Notes: generated from the letters alone by a model not told the origin. Counted from the stretch's first letter, positions 1 to 8,900 are shown. The stretch: 64,000 nucleotides of DNA from Streptomyces musisoli (GCF_016741855.1 NZ_JAERRH010000020.1:1-64000); one strand, 5' to 3'. Numbers and translations: made by a program.

Positions 1-85
1 ACCCGTAATCGGTTCACTTCATGCGCATCCACACGCCCCAACATGCTCTTGATCAGCGACAACGAAAAGACCTAACGAAGCACTA

Positions 86-514
86 CTAGCCCCAGTCCCG
101 CCCCGTGCGGCCGCGCTTGGTCTCCGAGCGCTGCTTCTTCTCCCGCAGCCGGCGTTCGTTGATGCCGCGCGGGATGCGGGTCGGCTTGCGCGGCTTCGGC
201 GGCGGCGCGGTGGCCTCCGCGAGAAGCGTGGCGAGGCGCACGGCGGCGGCCTCCCGGTTGCGCCACTGCGAGCGGTGCTCGGAGGCCCGTACGGACACCA
301 CCCCGTCGACGAGGCGGCCGGCCAGCCGGTGCAGCGCCCGCTCCTTCCACACCTGGGGGAGCGCCTCGGTGCGCGCGAGGTCGAAGCGCAGCTCCACCTG
401 CGAGTCGCTGGTGTTGACGTGCTGTCCGCCGGGCCCGGAAGACCTGGAGAAACGCCAAATCAGCTCGGCCTCGGGAAGCGAGACGGAGCCACGGATGAGG
501 TAAGGCCCGGACAT
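86..514 (-). CDS. arfB: Peptidyl-tRNA hydrolase of the ArfB/YaeJ type (ribosome rescue)
   Basis: A release-factor-like protein of about 142 aa that would hydrolyse peptidyl-tRNA on stalled ribosomes. The class signature is near the N-terminus: SSGPGGQHVN contains the catalytic GGQ, followed by the SQVELRFDL stretch of the RF-1 fold. The C-terminal tail is rich in Arg and Lys (KPRKPTRIPRG...RREKKQRSETKRGR), which in ArfB enters the empty mRNA channel. Length fits the family (about 140 aa). I chose the internal ATG that gives MSGPYL; an ATG three codons upstream is equally possible because neither has a convincing ribosome binding site. It is divergent from terD. The family call is firm; the symbol is assigned by family. 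Confidence 0.9.
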   Translation of the reverse strand: MSGPYLIRGSVSLPEAELIWRFSRSSGPGGQHVNTSDSQVELRFDLARTEALPQVWKERALHRLAGRLVDGVVSVRASEHRSQWRNREAAAVRLATLLAEATAPPPKPRKPTRIPRGINERRLREKKQRSETKRGRTGRDWG

Positions 515-678
515 GCATCCCATGTTCCCGGCCCGGCCCGGCTCACGTCATCCGGATTTCCGGCTCGGTAAAAAAGGTAAAGGGATCCGGAACCATCGGG
601 ACCCCCCTCGACGTTCTCCCGGGTGACGGTAGCTTCGTCGGCACAGATACACAGATATCAAGGGAAGGTACTCCCAAC

Positions 679-1254
679 ATGGCTGTAAGCCTGTCCAAGG
701 GTGGCAACGTCTCGCTCACCAAGGAGGCCCCGGGCCTGACCGCCGTCACCGTCGGCCTCGGCTGGGACGTCCGCACCACCACCGGCACGGACTTCGACCT
801 GGACGCCTCCGCCATCGCGGTCAACACGCAGGGCAAGGTCTACTCGGACGCCCACTTCGTGTTCTTCAACAACAAGCAGACCCCGGACAACACCATCGTC
901 CACACCGGCGACAACCGCACGGGCGAGGGCGCGGGCGACGACGAGGCGATCAACGTCAACCTGGCCGGGCTCCCGGCCGACATCGACAAGGTCGTCTTCC
1001 CGGTCTCCATCTACGACGCCGAGAACCGCGGCCAGAACTTCGGCCAGGTCCGCAACGCCTACATCCGCATCCTCAACCAGGCCGGCGGCGCCGAGATCGC
1101 GCGCTACGACCTCTCGGAGGACGCGGCCACCGAGACGGCCATGGTCTTCGGCGAGCTGTACCGCAACGGCGCCGAGTGGAAGTTCCGCGCGGTGGGCCAG
1201 GGCTACGCCTCGGGCCTGGTCGGCATCGCCCAGGACTTCGGCGTCAACGTCTGA
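679..1254 (+). CDS. terD: TerD-family calcium-binding stress protein
   Basis: A 191-aa cytoplasmic TerD/CABP protein. It shows the family start MAVSLSKGGNVSL, the Asp-rich loop around DFDLDASA (about residue 33) and the second acidic region NVNLAGLPADIDKVVFPVSIYDA that form the paired Ca2+ sites, ending with the YRNGAEWKFRAVGQGY motif. Streptomyces carry many paralogues linked to tellurite resistance, stress and differentiation, so the exact role cannot be read from the sequence. A good ribosome binding site (AAGGGAAGG) precedes the ATG. No other ter gene is adjacent, so it looks monocistronic, and a long hairpin follows the stop. Confidence 0.93.
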   Translation: MAVSLSKGGNVSLTKEAPGLTAVTVGLGWDVRTTTGTDFDLDASAIAVNTQGKVYSDAHFVFFNNKQTPDNTIVHTGDNRTGEGAGDDEAINVNLAGLPADIDKVVFPVSIYDAENRGQNFGQVRNAYIRILNQAGGAEIARYDLSEDAATETAMVFGELYRNGAEWKFRAVGQGYASGLVGIAQDFGVNV

Positions 1255-1270
1255 CACCCGGTCGTACCGA

Positions 1271-1328
1271 GCGGACGCCCCGACTCCCGGCCGCCGCGGC
1301 CCCGGCCGCCGAGGCGCGGGGCGTCCGC
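1271..1328. terminator. Bidirectional hairpin between terD and the M1 peptidase gene
   Basis: Perfect 12-bp arms GCGGACGCCCCG (1271-1282) and CGGGGCGTCCGC (1317-1328) enclose a GC-rich loop that can itself fold. The element lies between two convergent stop codons, so it can end transcription from both sides. There is no U-tract, as is usual in Streptomyces. Confidence 0.7.
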
Positions 1329-1330
1329 GG

Positions 1331-2725
1331 TCACGGGCGGTCCGGCTTGCCGTCCCCGTACAGCCAGTCCTTCCAGATCCCGGTGAAGTCCTTGTGCGGG
1401 GCCTTCTTCTCCACGTACGCGGTGAAGTCGGCGGTGCTCGCGTTGCCGTGCCGGCGGGTGGCGGCCCAGCCCTGGACGATGTCGTAGAAGGTGTCGTCGC
1501 CGACCTTCTGCCGGATCTTCTGGAGGACCATCGCGCCACGCTGGTAGACGGGGGTGTCGGAGATGTGGGCCGCACTCGACGGTTTCGCCGGCGGGAAGGC
1601 CCACAGGGCCTCGTCGTCGCCGTCGTAGAGGTCCATGAAGGTCTCCTGGGCGCTCGGGCCGCCGAAGTCCTCCTGGTACAGCCACCACGCGTAGGTCGCG
1701 AAGCCCTCGTTGAGCCACATGTCCCGCCAGGACCGAGGGGTGATCGAGTCGCCGTACCACTGGTGGGCGAGTTCGTGCACGAGTGTTTCGGTGTCGAGCT
1801 GGTCGGCGGGGAAGACGGGCCGGTTCTGGGTCTCCAGGGCGTACCCGGCGTCGCCCGGCCGGTCGACGATCGCGCCGGCCGAGGAGAACGGGTACGGACC
1901 GAAGTTGGTCTCCTCCCAGTCGAGGATCTCGGGCAGCTTCGCGAGCACCTTCCCGCTCGCCTTCTCCTGGGTGGGGTCGACGGCGGTGAGGATCGGCAGC
2001 CCGTGCGGGCCCGTGGTGCGGGTGAGGCGGAAGTGGCCGACGGCGACCGTGGCGAGGTAGCTCGCCATGGGCTCGGCGGTGTGCCAGCGGTAGGTCGCGC
2101 GGCCGTCCTTGACGGACCGGCCCGCCAACTCCCCGTTGGAGACGGCCTGAAGACCTTCGGGGACGCTGACGGTGAGGTCGTAGGCGGCCTTGTCGGAGGG
2201 ATGGTGGTTGCCCGGGAACCAGGCCATGGAGCCGGCGGGTTCCCCCAGGGCGAGGACACCGTCGGCGGTGGGCAGCCAGCCCTCCTCGGCACCGTCCAGG
2301 TCGGTGAGGGTGCGCGGGGTGCCCGAGTAGCGGACCGTCGCACGGAAGGTCTCGCCCTTGTCCAGGTCGTCGTGGGGGCGGACGGTGAGTTCCTGCCCTG
2401 CGCGGTTGAAGCGGGCCTTCCTGCCCTCGACGGTGACCGAGTCGACGTGCAGCCCGGCGAGGTCGAGGTCGAAGGCGGACAGGTCCCGGGTGGCCCGGGC
2501 GGTGATGACGGCCGTGCCGGTGAGACGGCGGGTGGCGGGGGTGTAGTCAAGGGTGAGGCCGTAGTGCCCCACGTCGTAACCGCCGTTGCCGGCCTTGGGG
2601 AAATACGGGTCGCGCAGGCCGGCGCCGCCTGGCGTGCCGTGCACTCCGCCGTCGCACGCGGTGCCGGTGAGGACGAGAGCGAGCAGGGCCGCGGCGGCCG
2701 GGACAAGGCGCACGGATCTGGACAT
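1331..2725 (-). CDS. Secreted M1-family zinc aminopeptidase
   Basis: A 464-aa extracytoplasmic metallopeptidase. The N-terminus is a signal peptide ending near LVLTGTAC, with Cys24 a possible lipidation site, although the lipobox is imperfect. The gluzincin zinc site HELAHQWYGD (His317, Glu318, His321) is followed by Glu340 in WLNEGFATY, the M1 spacing. The exopeptidase motif is the divergent ETQNRP (about 299-303) where the family has GxMEN, and a downstream Tyr-rich region completes the fold. It is shorter than PepN because it lacks the C-terminal HEAT domain, as is common for actinobacterial secreted M1 enzymes. An upstream in-frame extension is rejected because it is Arg-rich shadow sequence. 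Confidence 0.9.
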   Translation of the reverse strand: MSRSVRLVPAAAALLALVLTGTACDGGVHGTPGGAGLRDPYFPKAGNGGYDVGHYGLTLDYTPATRRLTGTAVITARATRDLSAFDLDLAGLHVDSVTVEGRKARFNRAGQELTVRPHDDLDKGETFRATVRYSGTPRTLTDLDGAEEGWLPTADGVLALGEPAGSMAWFPGNHHPSDKAAYDLTVSVPEGLQAVSNGELAGRSVKDGRATYRWHTAEPMASYLATVAVGHFRLTRTTGPHGLPILTAVDPTQEKASGKVLAKLPEILDWEETNFGPYPFSSAGAIVDRPGDAGYALETQNRPVFPADQLDTETLVHELAHQWYGDSITPRSWRDMWLNEGFATYAWWLYQEDFGGPSAQETFMDLYDGDDEALWAFPPAKPSSAAHISDTPVYQRGAMVLQKIRQKVGDDTFYDIVQGWAATRRHGNASTADFTAYVEKKAPHKDFTGIWKDWLYGDGKPDRP

Positions 2726-2778
2726 GTCACTGATCCTATGTGCCGGGGCCGGCACCCGGGCGTGACACCATCTCTTCC

Positions 2779-3279
2779 GTGCTCGACATCGGCTACGCCC
2801 TCTCCAACCGCTTCCCGGACCCGCCGCAGACCGACTACCGCCGCGCGGACGTCCACGCGTTGCGGCACGACCTGTTCTGCGGTGACGTCTATCTCGCGGA
2901 CACGAAGTCGGACCGGGAACTGTCCACAGCCTGGGGATGGGTGCCGGTGCTCGACTTCGCATGGGCGCTGTGCGACATCGTGGAGCGGCTCGACCGGGAC
3001 CCGATGGGCTCCCGCGCCGCCCGGCCCCAGCGCGCGGAACTCGACTTCACCGAGTCCACCGACCGGATGCTCTTCGAGCGCCGCTTCGGCTGGGTCGACA
3101 TCACCGCCGACTGGGTGCCGGCCGAGGAGTCCCCGCTGTCCTTCTCCCACGCCGAACTGCGCCGCGAGGCCCGCGACTTCCTGCACGACCTGATCGCGGA
3201 CCTCACCGACCTCCACGAGGACCTCGCGGAGAACCCGGCCGTCTGGACCCTCCAGGCCCGCTTCCCGCGGGTCGGCTGA
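2779..3279 (+). CDS. Conserved hypothetical protein, about 166 aa
   Basis: I do not recognise a functional family. The GTG start gives VLDIGYAL; the region upstream of it would overlap the promoter of the divergent peptidase gene. The protein is acidic, soluble and rich in Trp and Phe (AWGWVPVLDFAWALCDIV, FGWVDITADW), ending in helical LHDLIADLTDLHEDLAENP. There are no membrane segments, signal peptide or metal-binding motif. Codon use is typical of the chromosome. It resembles small cytoplasmic proteins often found singly in Streptomyces, possibly of an immunity or DUF type, but no role should be inferred. Confidence 0.75.
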   Translation: MLDIGYALSNRFPDPPQTDYRRADVHALRHDLFCGDVYLADTKSDRELSTAWGWVPVLDFAWALCDIVERLDRDPMGSRAARPQRAELDFTESTDRMLFERRFGWVDITADWVPAEESPLSFSHAELRREARDFLHDLIADLTDLHEDLAENPAVWTLQARFPRVG

Positions 3280-3311
3280 CCGCACGCCCCTCGCCCGCTG
3301 CTCCGCCTCCC

Positions 3312-4001
3312 CTACTCCACCCGGATCCCCAGCTCCGCCGCCAGCACCGGCGCCAGGTCCAGCAGCTGACCGGTGCTGATCACCGCGCCGGACAGGCGGT
3401 CCAGTCCGCGGGTGATCTCCAGCGGAGCGGCGCCGCGCAGATCCACGTCCTTCAGCGTCGCGTTGCCGAAGTCGGCCCCCGTCAGCGCGCAGTCGGTGAA
3501 CTCCACCCGCTCCAGCCGGGCACCCGCGAAGTCCGGCTCGACCAGCACGCACGACTCGAAGACGACGTCCGTCAGACGGGCCTCGCGGAGGTTCAGGAAG
3601 TCGATCTTCCCGCCCCGGACCACCACTCTCTCCAGCACGGCACCGTGCAGCTGGGTGCCGCCCAGCCGCGCGTCGACCAGCTCGACATCACGGAACGTGG
3701 ACTCCGCCAGCTGCGTGCCCACGCCCCGCAGCCCGGTCAGGACCGAGTCCAGCACCCGCGCCCGGCCGAGCCCCGTCTCGTCCAGCACGCAGCCCGTCAG
3801 CGCGCAGTCCATGAACCGGGCACCCGCGCCGTCCTGTCCAGCCAGGTCCAGCCCCCGGAACTCCAGGCCGTCATAGTCGCCGTCCGGCTCCAGCCCGTCC
3901 CCGGCCCACGCCTCCAGGGCCGGCAGCCGCACCTCCGGCCGCCGCGCGCCCCGCACCGCTCCCCGGTCCGTGGACCGGCTCCCCATCGCTCGCCTCACCA
4001 T
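3312..4001 (-). CDS. Pentapeptide-repeat protein
   Basis: About 229 aa built mainly of A(D/N)Lxx-type pentapeptides: FRGLDLAGQDGAGARFMDCALTG, FRDVELVDARLGG, FTDCALTGADFGNATLKDVDL. These predict a right-handed quadrilateral beta-helix covering roughly residues 45-195, with a short helical cap (VISTGQLLDLAPVLAAEL) at the C-terminus. Some relatives mimic DNA and protect gyrase (Qnr, MfpA), but most are of unknown function and nothing here singles out gyrase. The start is either MVRRAMGS (4001) or MGSRS (3986). It is divergent from the FAD oxidoreductase gene. Confidence 0.87.
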   Translation of the reverse strand: MVRRAMGSRSTDRGAVRGARRPEVRLPALEAWAGDGLEPDGDYDGLEFRGLDLAGQDGAGARFMDCALTGCVLDETGLGRARVLDSVLTGLRGVGTQLAESTFRDVELVDARLGGTQLHGAVLERVVVRGGKIDFLNLREARLTDVVFESCVLVEPDFAGARLERVEFTDCALTGADFGNATLKDVDLRGAAPLEITRGLDRLSGAVISTGQLLDLAPVLAAELGIRVE

Positions 4002-4136
4002 GCGCCCATGCTGCACCCCGCCACTGACAATCCGCCCGAGCGGGCAGGGCACGGCCGCGGGACCGGCGATGTCACATTCCGGTCCGGCCGGGCGTCGTAC
4101 ACGGGGAGCAGGTGAACCGAACCCAGGGGAGACTCC

Positions 4137-5297
4137 ATGCGCCACATCACCGTCATCGGCGGCGGCTTCGCCGGGCTCACCGCCGCGATCACCGCCGCCG
4201 AGGCCGGGGCCGAGGTCACCGTGTACGAGGCCCACCACACCCTGGGCGGGCGGGCCCGTACGGCGGAGGGACCGTACCGGACCGACGAGGGGCCGCACGC
4301 GCTCTACGCCGGCGGCCCGCACTGGATCTGGCTCCGGCAGCGGGACCTGCTCGGCCCCCTCGCCCCCCTGCCGCCCCTGGAGGCCGCCCGGCTGCGCCTG
4401 CGCCACCACGGCCGGCTCCGCCGCACCCCGCCCTTCGCCATGCTCAAGCTGCTGCGGCCCCGGCTCGGCCCGGCCCCCGTCGACACCGACTTCCTCGGCT
4501 GGGCGACCCGTGTCGCCGGCGAGGAGGGCGCCCGCGCGGCGGCCAACTACGCGGCCGTGGCCCTCTTCCACCACGACCCGGGCAGCCTGTCCGCGGCCTT
4601 CGTCCAGGAGCGCCTGCGCCGGGCCGCCAAACTGCCGCCGGAGGCGCACTACCCGCGCGGCGGCTGGGGCTCGGTCGTCGACCGGATGGCCGCACGGGCC
4701 TGGAACCTGGGCGTGCGGATCGAGACGGGGACCCGGGTGGACGACCTGCCCGACCGCACCCCGGTCGTCGTCGCCACCTCCCTGCCCGCCGCCCGGCGGC
4801 TCCTCCGCGACGACTCGCTGACCTGGCCCGGCGGCCGCACCCTCCTCGTCGACCTCGCCGTCCGCACCCGGCGCGGGGACGCCTTCGCCGTCTCCGACCT
4901 CGACGCGCCGGGCTGGATAGAGCGGTTCACCGCCCAGGACCCGTCGCTCGCACCGGCCGGGGAACAGCTGATCCAGGGGCAGGTGCCGCTCGCGCCCGGC
5001 GCGCCCCGGGCCGACGGCCTCGCCCGCGCCGAGGAGCTGCTCGACCTGGGGTTCCCGGGATGGCGGCAACGGGTGACCTGGCGGCAGGAGGCCGTGGCGG
5101 ACGGCCGTACCGGGGCCGTGGACCCGCCGGGCAGCAGCTGGCGGGACCGGCCGGCCCTGGACCGCGGCGACGGGATCTACCTCGCCGGCGACCAGGTGGC
5201 CGCCCCGGGCGTGCTCGCCGAGGTGTCCTTCAACAGCGCGGTCACCGCGGTCTCCCTGATCCTCGGCCGCCCCGCCCTTGACCTCAAGCAGGCTTGA
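4137..5297 (+). CDS. FAD-dependent amine-oxidase/phytoene-desaturase-like oxidoreductase
   Basis: A 386-aa flavoprotein. The N-terminal Rossmann FAD-binding motif is VIGGGFAGLTAAITAAEAG (residues 6-24), followed by the acidic residue in VTVYEAHHTLGGRA that contacts the ribose and by the GGRAR amine-oxidase signature. A second FAD-contact segment GDGIYLAGDQ is near the C-terminus (about 345). The substrate is unknown; relatives act on amines, carotenoid precursors or protoporphyrinogen. A quinone-oxidoreductase-like gene follows with about 70 nt between them, so co-transcription is possible, although a perfect hairpin spans this gene's stop codon. Confidence 0.85.
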   Translation: MRHITVIGGGFAGLTAAITAAEAGAEVTVYEAHHTLGGRARTAEGPYRTDEGPHALYAGGPHWIWLRQRDLLGPLAPLPPLEAARLRLRHHGRLRRTPPFAMLKLLRPRLGPAPVDTDFLGWATRVAGEEGARAAANYAAVALFHHDPGSLSAAFVQERLRRAAKLPPEAHYPRGGWGSVVDRMAARAWNLGVRIETGTRVDDLPDRTPVVVATSLPAARRLLRDDSLTWPGGRTLLVDLAVRTRRGDAFAVSDLDAPGWIERFTAQDPSLAPAGEQLIQGQVPLAPGAPRADGLARAEELLDLGFPGWRQRVTWRQEAVADGRTGAVDPPGSSWRDRPALDRGDGIYLAGDQVAAPGVLAEVSFNSAVTAVSLILGRPALDLKQA

Positions 5298-5301
5298 GGT
5301 C
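5280..5301 (+). terminator. Hairpin overlapping the stop codon of the FAD oxidoreductase
   Basis: A perfect palindrome GACCTCAAGC-ag-GCTTGAGGTC contains the TGA stop (5295-5297). It could attenuate read-through into the next gene or protect the 3' end. Unusual in lying inside coding sequence. Confidence 0.45.
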
Positions 5302-5370
5302 GGAGGCTGGGGTCACCGGACGCCGGCCGGCCGCGAGCCGGGGCGCAGAGCCACATCCCAGGGGGAGCCC

Positions 5371-6342
5371 ATGCACGCCGTACGCCTGCACGCCTTCGGA
5401 CCGGCCGGCCATCTGACCTACGAGGAGGTCGCGGACCCCGTCCCGGGCCCCGGCCAGGTACGGATCGCGGTCGCCGCCGCCGGGGTGCACCTGCTCGACG
5501 CGGCCCTGCGGGAGGGACACCAGGGCCCGGCGCCCGAGCCGCCCGTCCTGCCGACCGTGCCCGGCCGGGAGGTCGCCGGCGTCGTGGACGCGCTCGGCGA
5601 CGGCGTGGACGCGATCTGGCTCGGCCGACGCGTCGTGGCCCACCTCGGCTTCGTGCCCGGCGGGTACGCCGAACTCGCCGTCACCGAGGTCGAACGGCTC
5701 CACGACATCCCGGAGAACCTGGACCCCGCCGCGGCCGTCGCCATGATCGGTACGGGTCGCACGGCACTGGGCATCGTGCAGTTCGCCGAGCCCGGACCGG
5801 ACGACGTGGTCGTCGTACCGGCCGCCGCCGGCGGCATCGGCACCCTGCTCGTGCAGTACGCCGAGAACGCCGGCGCCACCGTGATCGGGCTCGCCGGCGG
5901 CCCCGGCAAGACCGCCCGGGTCCGCGCGAACGGCGCCGACCTCGCCGTCGACTACACCGTCCCCGACTGGCCCGCCGAGGTCCGCGCCCACCTCGGCGGC
6001 CGGCCCGCCACGATCGTCTACGACGGCGTCGGCGGCCCGATCGCCCGCGAGGCCGTCGCCCTGCTCGGCCCCGGCGGCCGCCACCTGGTCTTCGGCTGGA
6101 CGGCGGAGGGCATCGGACAGGGCCGGGGCCACCTCGTGGACGGCGTCTCGCAGTCGGTGCTCGGCCCGGCGATGCTCCAGCGGGCCGGCGGTCTGCGCGC
6201 GTTGGAGCTGCGCGCCCTCGCCGAAGCCGCCCACGGCCGGCTGCGCCCGGCCGTCACCCGCTTCCCGCTCGCCGACGCGGCCGCCGCCCACCGGGCGCTG
6301 GAGCAGCGCGGCACGATCGGGAAGGTGGTGCTGGAACCCTGA
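5371..6342 (+). CDS. Zinc-independent quinone oxidoreductase-like MDR protein
   Basis: A 323-aa medium-chain dehydrogenase/reductase of the NADPH:quinone reductase class. The GroES-like N-terminal domain (MHAVRLHAFGPAGHLTYEE) is followed by the Rossmann domain with VVVPAAAGGIGTLLVQYA (about 148-165), the AxxGxxG-type nucleotide site. Cys and His zinc ligands of alcohol dehydrogenases are absent. The start was placed at the ATG preceded by AGGGGGAG. The gene end (CTGGAACCCTGA) is the first unit of a degenerate tandem repeat that fills the following intergenic region. Confidence 0.9.
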   Translation: MHAVRLHAFGPAGHLTYEEVADPVPGPGQVRIAVAAAGVHLLDAALREGHQGPAPEPPVLPTVPGREVAGVVDALGDGVDAIWLGRRVVAHLGFVPGGYAELAVTEVERLHDIPENLDPAAAVAMIGTGRTALGIVQFAEPGPDDVVVVPAAAGGIGTLLVQYAENAGATVIGLAGGPGKTARVRANGADLAVDYTVPDWPAEVRAHLGGRPATIVYDGVGGPIAREAVALLGPGGRHLVFGWTAEGIGQGRGHLVDGVSQSVLGPAMLQRAGGLRALELRALAEAAHGRLRPAVTRFPLADAAAAHRALEQRGTIGKVVLEP

Positions 6343-6600
6343 GGGGACTGGTACCGCGGCACCGTCCGGCGCCGGCCGGTCACCACGGCCCCGGAACGCT
6401 GAGCAGCCCGCACCACGCCCCGGCCCGCCCCGGCCGGACACCCCCGCGCCGGGACCCTGAGGCCACCCGCACCACGGCCCGGCCTGCCCCGGCTGGTCAC
6501 CCCGTGCCGGGATCCTGAGGCCACCCGCACCACGCCCCGGCCGGACACCACCGTGGCCCTGAAGCAACCCGTACCGCCCACCGGCCGGTCGCCGCCGGGA
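6330..6600. repeat. Degenerate tandem repeat seeded by the 3' end of the quinone reductase gene
   Basis: About five imperfect units of roughly 50-60 bp. Each contains a CC(C/T)TGAG-like core followed by (C/G)CCCGCACCACG and CCGGCCGG(A/T)CACC. The first core is the gene's own stop codon region (GGAACCCTGAGG), and later cores read GGAACGCTGAG, GGGACCCTGAGG and GGGATCCTGAGG. Unit identity is moderate, so the array is old or drifting. No gene lies in this stretch. Confidence 0.7.
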
Positions 6601-6604
6601 CGGG

Positions 6605-8011
6605 TCAGTGTCGTCCCGCCACCCGGTCCGCCAGCTTCGCCAGCCGTGAGGACTCCACACCGGGGTGAAGGCGCTCCCGCCGGTCGGCGGTGCGGTAGGT
6701 GGCGTACATGCCCTGCACACCCAGCCAGCGCAGCGGCTCCGGCTCCCACCTGCGCACCTTGTGGTTCACCCACGGAAGGTCCGTCAGCTCCGTGCGGCCG
6801 CCCTGACCCGAGTCCTGCCGGACCAGATCGCGCAGGGTGCGCGCCGCCAGGTTGGCCGTGGCGACGCCGGAGCCGACGTAGCCGCCCGCCCAGCCGAGAC
6901 CGGTGGAGCGGTCCAGGGTCACCGTGGCACACCAGTCGCGCGGCACGCCGAGCACACCGGACCAGGCGTGCTCGATCCGCACCCCCGCCAGCGCCGGGAA
7001 GAAACGGGTCAGGATCTCGCGCAGCGCCTCCACGGTCGCCGCCTGCGTCCGGCCGTCGTTGTCCGTGCGCGAACCGAAGCGGTACGGCACCCCGCGCCCG
7101 CCGAGCGCGATCCGCCCGTCCGCCGTCCGCTGGGCATACATGTAGGCGTGCGCCATGTCACCGAGGGTCTCCCGGCCCGCCCAGCCGATCGCCGCCCACT
7201 GCTCCTCGCCGAGCGGCTCGGTCGCGATCATCGACGAGTTCATCGGCAGCCAGGTCCGCCTCTGCCCCTTCAGGGAAGCGGTGAAGCCCTCGGTGCAGCG
7301 CAGGACGTACGGCGCCCGGACCGTGCCGTAGGGGGTGACCGCGTGCTTGGGACGGATCTCCGTCACCGGCGTGGACTCGTGGATCGTGACGCCCAGTGCC
7401 TCCACGGCCGCCGCGAGCCCCTTGACCAGCTTCACCGGGTGCAGCCGGGCCCCGTGCGGGGTCCAGGTCGAGCCGACCGCGTCCGCGATCCGGATGCGCT
7501 CGGCGGTCTCCCGCGCCCCGTACAGCTCCCGGTCCTTCTCCCCGTACGCCAGCTCGTGCTCGTGGAACGCCCTCAGCCGCGCCAACTGCGCGGGCGTCGT
7601 GGCCACTTCCAGGACACCGCCCTTGTGCACATCGGCGTCGACACCCTCCGCCTCGACCACCGCGATCACCTCGGCGACCGTGTCGTTCATCGCCTTCTGA
7701 AGCCGTACCGCCGCCTCGCGGCCGTGCAGCTTCGCGTACCGGTCCCGGCCCGCGATCCCGTTGTACAGCCAGCCGCCGTTGCGGCCGGACGCGCCGTACC
7801 CGCAGAACTTCTGCTCCAGCACGGTGATCCGCAGGAAGGGCGCCGCCTTCTTCAGGTAGTACGCCGTCCACAGGCCCGTGTACCCCCCGCCGACGATCAC
7901 GACGTCCGCCGACGCGTCCCCCGACAGCGGCTCCCGCACCGCCGGAAGACCGTCGTCCGTGTACCAGAACGAGATGCCACCGTTGACGACACTGCTTGCC
8001 CAGCTGCTCAT
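6605..8011 (-). CDS. FAD-dependent oxidoreductase, DAO (glycine/D-amino-acid oxidase) family
   Basis: A 468-aa flavoprotein with the dinucleotide-binding motif VVIVGGGYTGLWTAYYLKKAAP near residue 37 and the DAO-family stretch ASGRNGGWLYNG just after it. The C-terminal region contains GYVGSGVATANLAARTLRDL, the second FAD-binding element. Relatives oxidise gamma-glutamylputrescine or other secondary amines (PuuB type), and ASGRNGG fits that group, but no polyamine genes are adjacent, so the substrate stays open. The start ATG gives MSSWASSV; upstream codons are not supported. Confidence 0.88.
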   Translation of the reverse strand: MSSWASSVVNGGISFWYTDDGLPAVREPLSGDASADVVIVGGGYTGLWTAYYLKKAAPFLRITVLEQKFCGYGASGRNGGWLYNGIAGRDRYAKLHGREAAVRLQKAMNDTVAEVIAVVEAEGVDADVHKGGVLEVATTPAQLARLRAFHEHELAYGEKDRELYGARETAERIRIADAVGSTWTPHGARLHPVKLVKGLAAAVEALGVTIHESTPVTEIRPKHAVTPYGTVRAPYVLRCTEGFTASLKGQRRTWLPMNSSMIATEPLGEEQWAAIGWAGRETLGDMAHAYMYAQRTADGRIALGGRGVPYRFGSRTDNDGRTQAATVEALREILTRFFPALAGVRIEHAWSGVLGVPRDWCATVTLDRSTGLGWAGGYVGSGVATANLAARTLRDLVRQDSGQGGRTELTDLPWVNHKVRRWEPEPLRWLGVQGMYATYRTADRRERLHPGVESSRLAKLADRVAGRH

Positions 8012-8021
8012 GGCCGGGACG

Positions 8022-8675
8022 TTAACCCCTGAGAGCGGCCAGTGTCTCCTTCGGATTCCATGCTTTTCCCCGCCCCCTGACCAGCGGATAACAGGCCAGA
8101 CCGAGCAGCACGGCGACGAAATGACCGACATCGGTGAACGTCGGACCCGCGGCCAACGGCAACGCGAACACCACCAGCACCACGGACACGTAGCCGAACC
8201 GCCACGGCACCGCGATCCGGTAGCCGAGCACCGCGATCACCCCCGCCAGCGCGTAACTCACCCCGATGTCCAGCGTGTCCACCGCCGCGGCCGGAGCCAC
8301 ACCCTTGCGGATCGCCGCCAGCAGCATGGACTCGCTGATCAGCGAGGCCAGAACATGGGCCGTCGCGCACACCGCCAGCCAGCGCGCCGTCCCCAGCCAG
8401 CGCTCGGCCGACGCGTGGAACACGGTGTAGAGGAAGGCGTACGGCAGCCAGTGCCCGCTCTCGATCCACATCGCGCTCGTCACCAGCACGCGCACGGGAC
8501 TGCGCGACAGCTCATGGATGTTCGTCGACCGGTGCCGCAGGAAGTGCTCCTCGAACTCCGCCGGCATGAGATGCAGCGCCACCGTCGTGACCAACAGGAT
8601 CCCGAGCCACACGTACGTGCCGGGAGCGCCGAGGACGTACGCCCACGCCGCCCTCGGACCCCGGACAATTCGCAT
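8022..8675 (-). CDS. Rhomboid-like integral membrane protein
   Basis: About 217 aa with five to six hydrophobic segments, for example TYVWLGILLVTTVALHLM, AVCATAHVLASLISESML, ALAGVIAVLGYRIAV and VSVVLVVFALPLAAG. The loop HWLPYAFLYTVFHASAERWLG and the segment LGTARWLAVCATAHV resemble the rhomboid fold. A clear GxSG serine and partner His dyad is not obvious, so it may be an inactive rhomboid-like protein. The start MRIVRGPRAAW was chosen because the upstream in-frame extension is Pro/Gly-rich. It ends 10 nt before the start of the DAO oxidase and lies upstream of it, so the two may be co-transcribed. Confidence 0.7.
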   Translation of the reverse strand: MRIVRGPRAAWAYVLGAPGTYVWLGILLVTTVALHLMPAEFEEHFLRHRSTNIHELSRSPVRVLVTSAMWIESGHWLPYAFLYTVFHASAERWLGTARWLAVCATAHVLASLISESMLLAAIRKGVAPAAAVDTLDIGVSYALAGVIAVLGYRIAVPWRFGYVSVVLVVFALPLAAGPTFTDVGHFVAVLLGLACYPLVRGRGKAWNPKETLAALRG

Positions 8676-8826
8676 GCCCCGATTCACGCACGCCGGTACC
8701 GCCCGCCCCGTGATCGACATCCCCGGAGAGCCGGCCGGGCCGCCCGGGCCGGGCCCCACCGACCGGGGCCGCCCACCGGCCGACATGAGAAAGCCCAGGC
8801 AAGGACAGGTCCCGCCTGGGCCGAGG

Positions 8827-8900
8827 AGCCCCCTGTCGGATTCGAACCGACGACCTTCGCTTTACAAGAGCGGCGCTCTGACCAGCTGAGCTAAGGAGGC
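8827..8900 (-). tRNA. tRNA-Thr (anticodon TGT)
   Basis: On the minus strand the sequence folds as a cloverleaf: acceptor GCCTCCT paired with AGGGGGC, a D-arm with AGCTGGTCA, anticodon loop CTTGTAA with anticodon TGT reading ACA, and T-loop GGTTCGAATCC. The discriminator base is U, and CCA is not encoded. It lies alone in the gap between the rhomboid-like gene and msiK. Confidence 0.95.

Noticed and set aside
658..3552. 964-residue frame on the minus strand
   Set aside because: Gly/Arg-rich antisense translation across terD, the peptidase and a hypothetical gene. No coherent domain, and it contradicts codon use.
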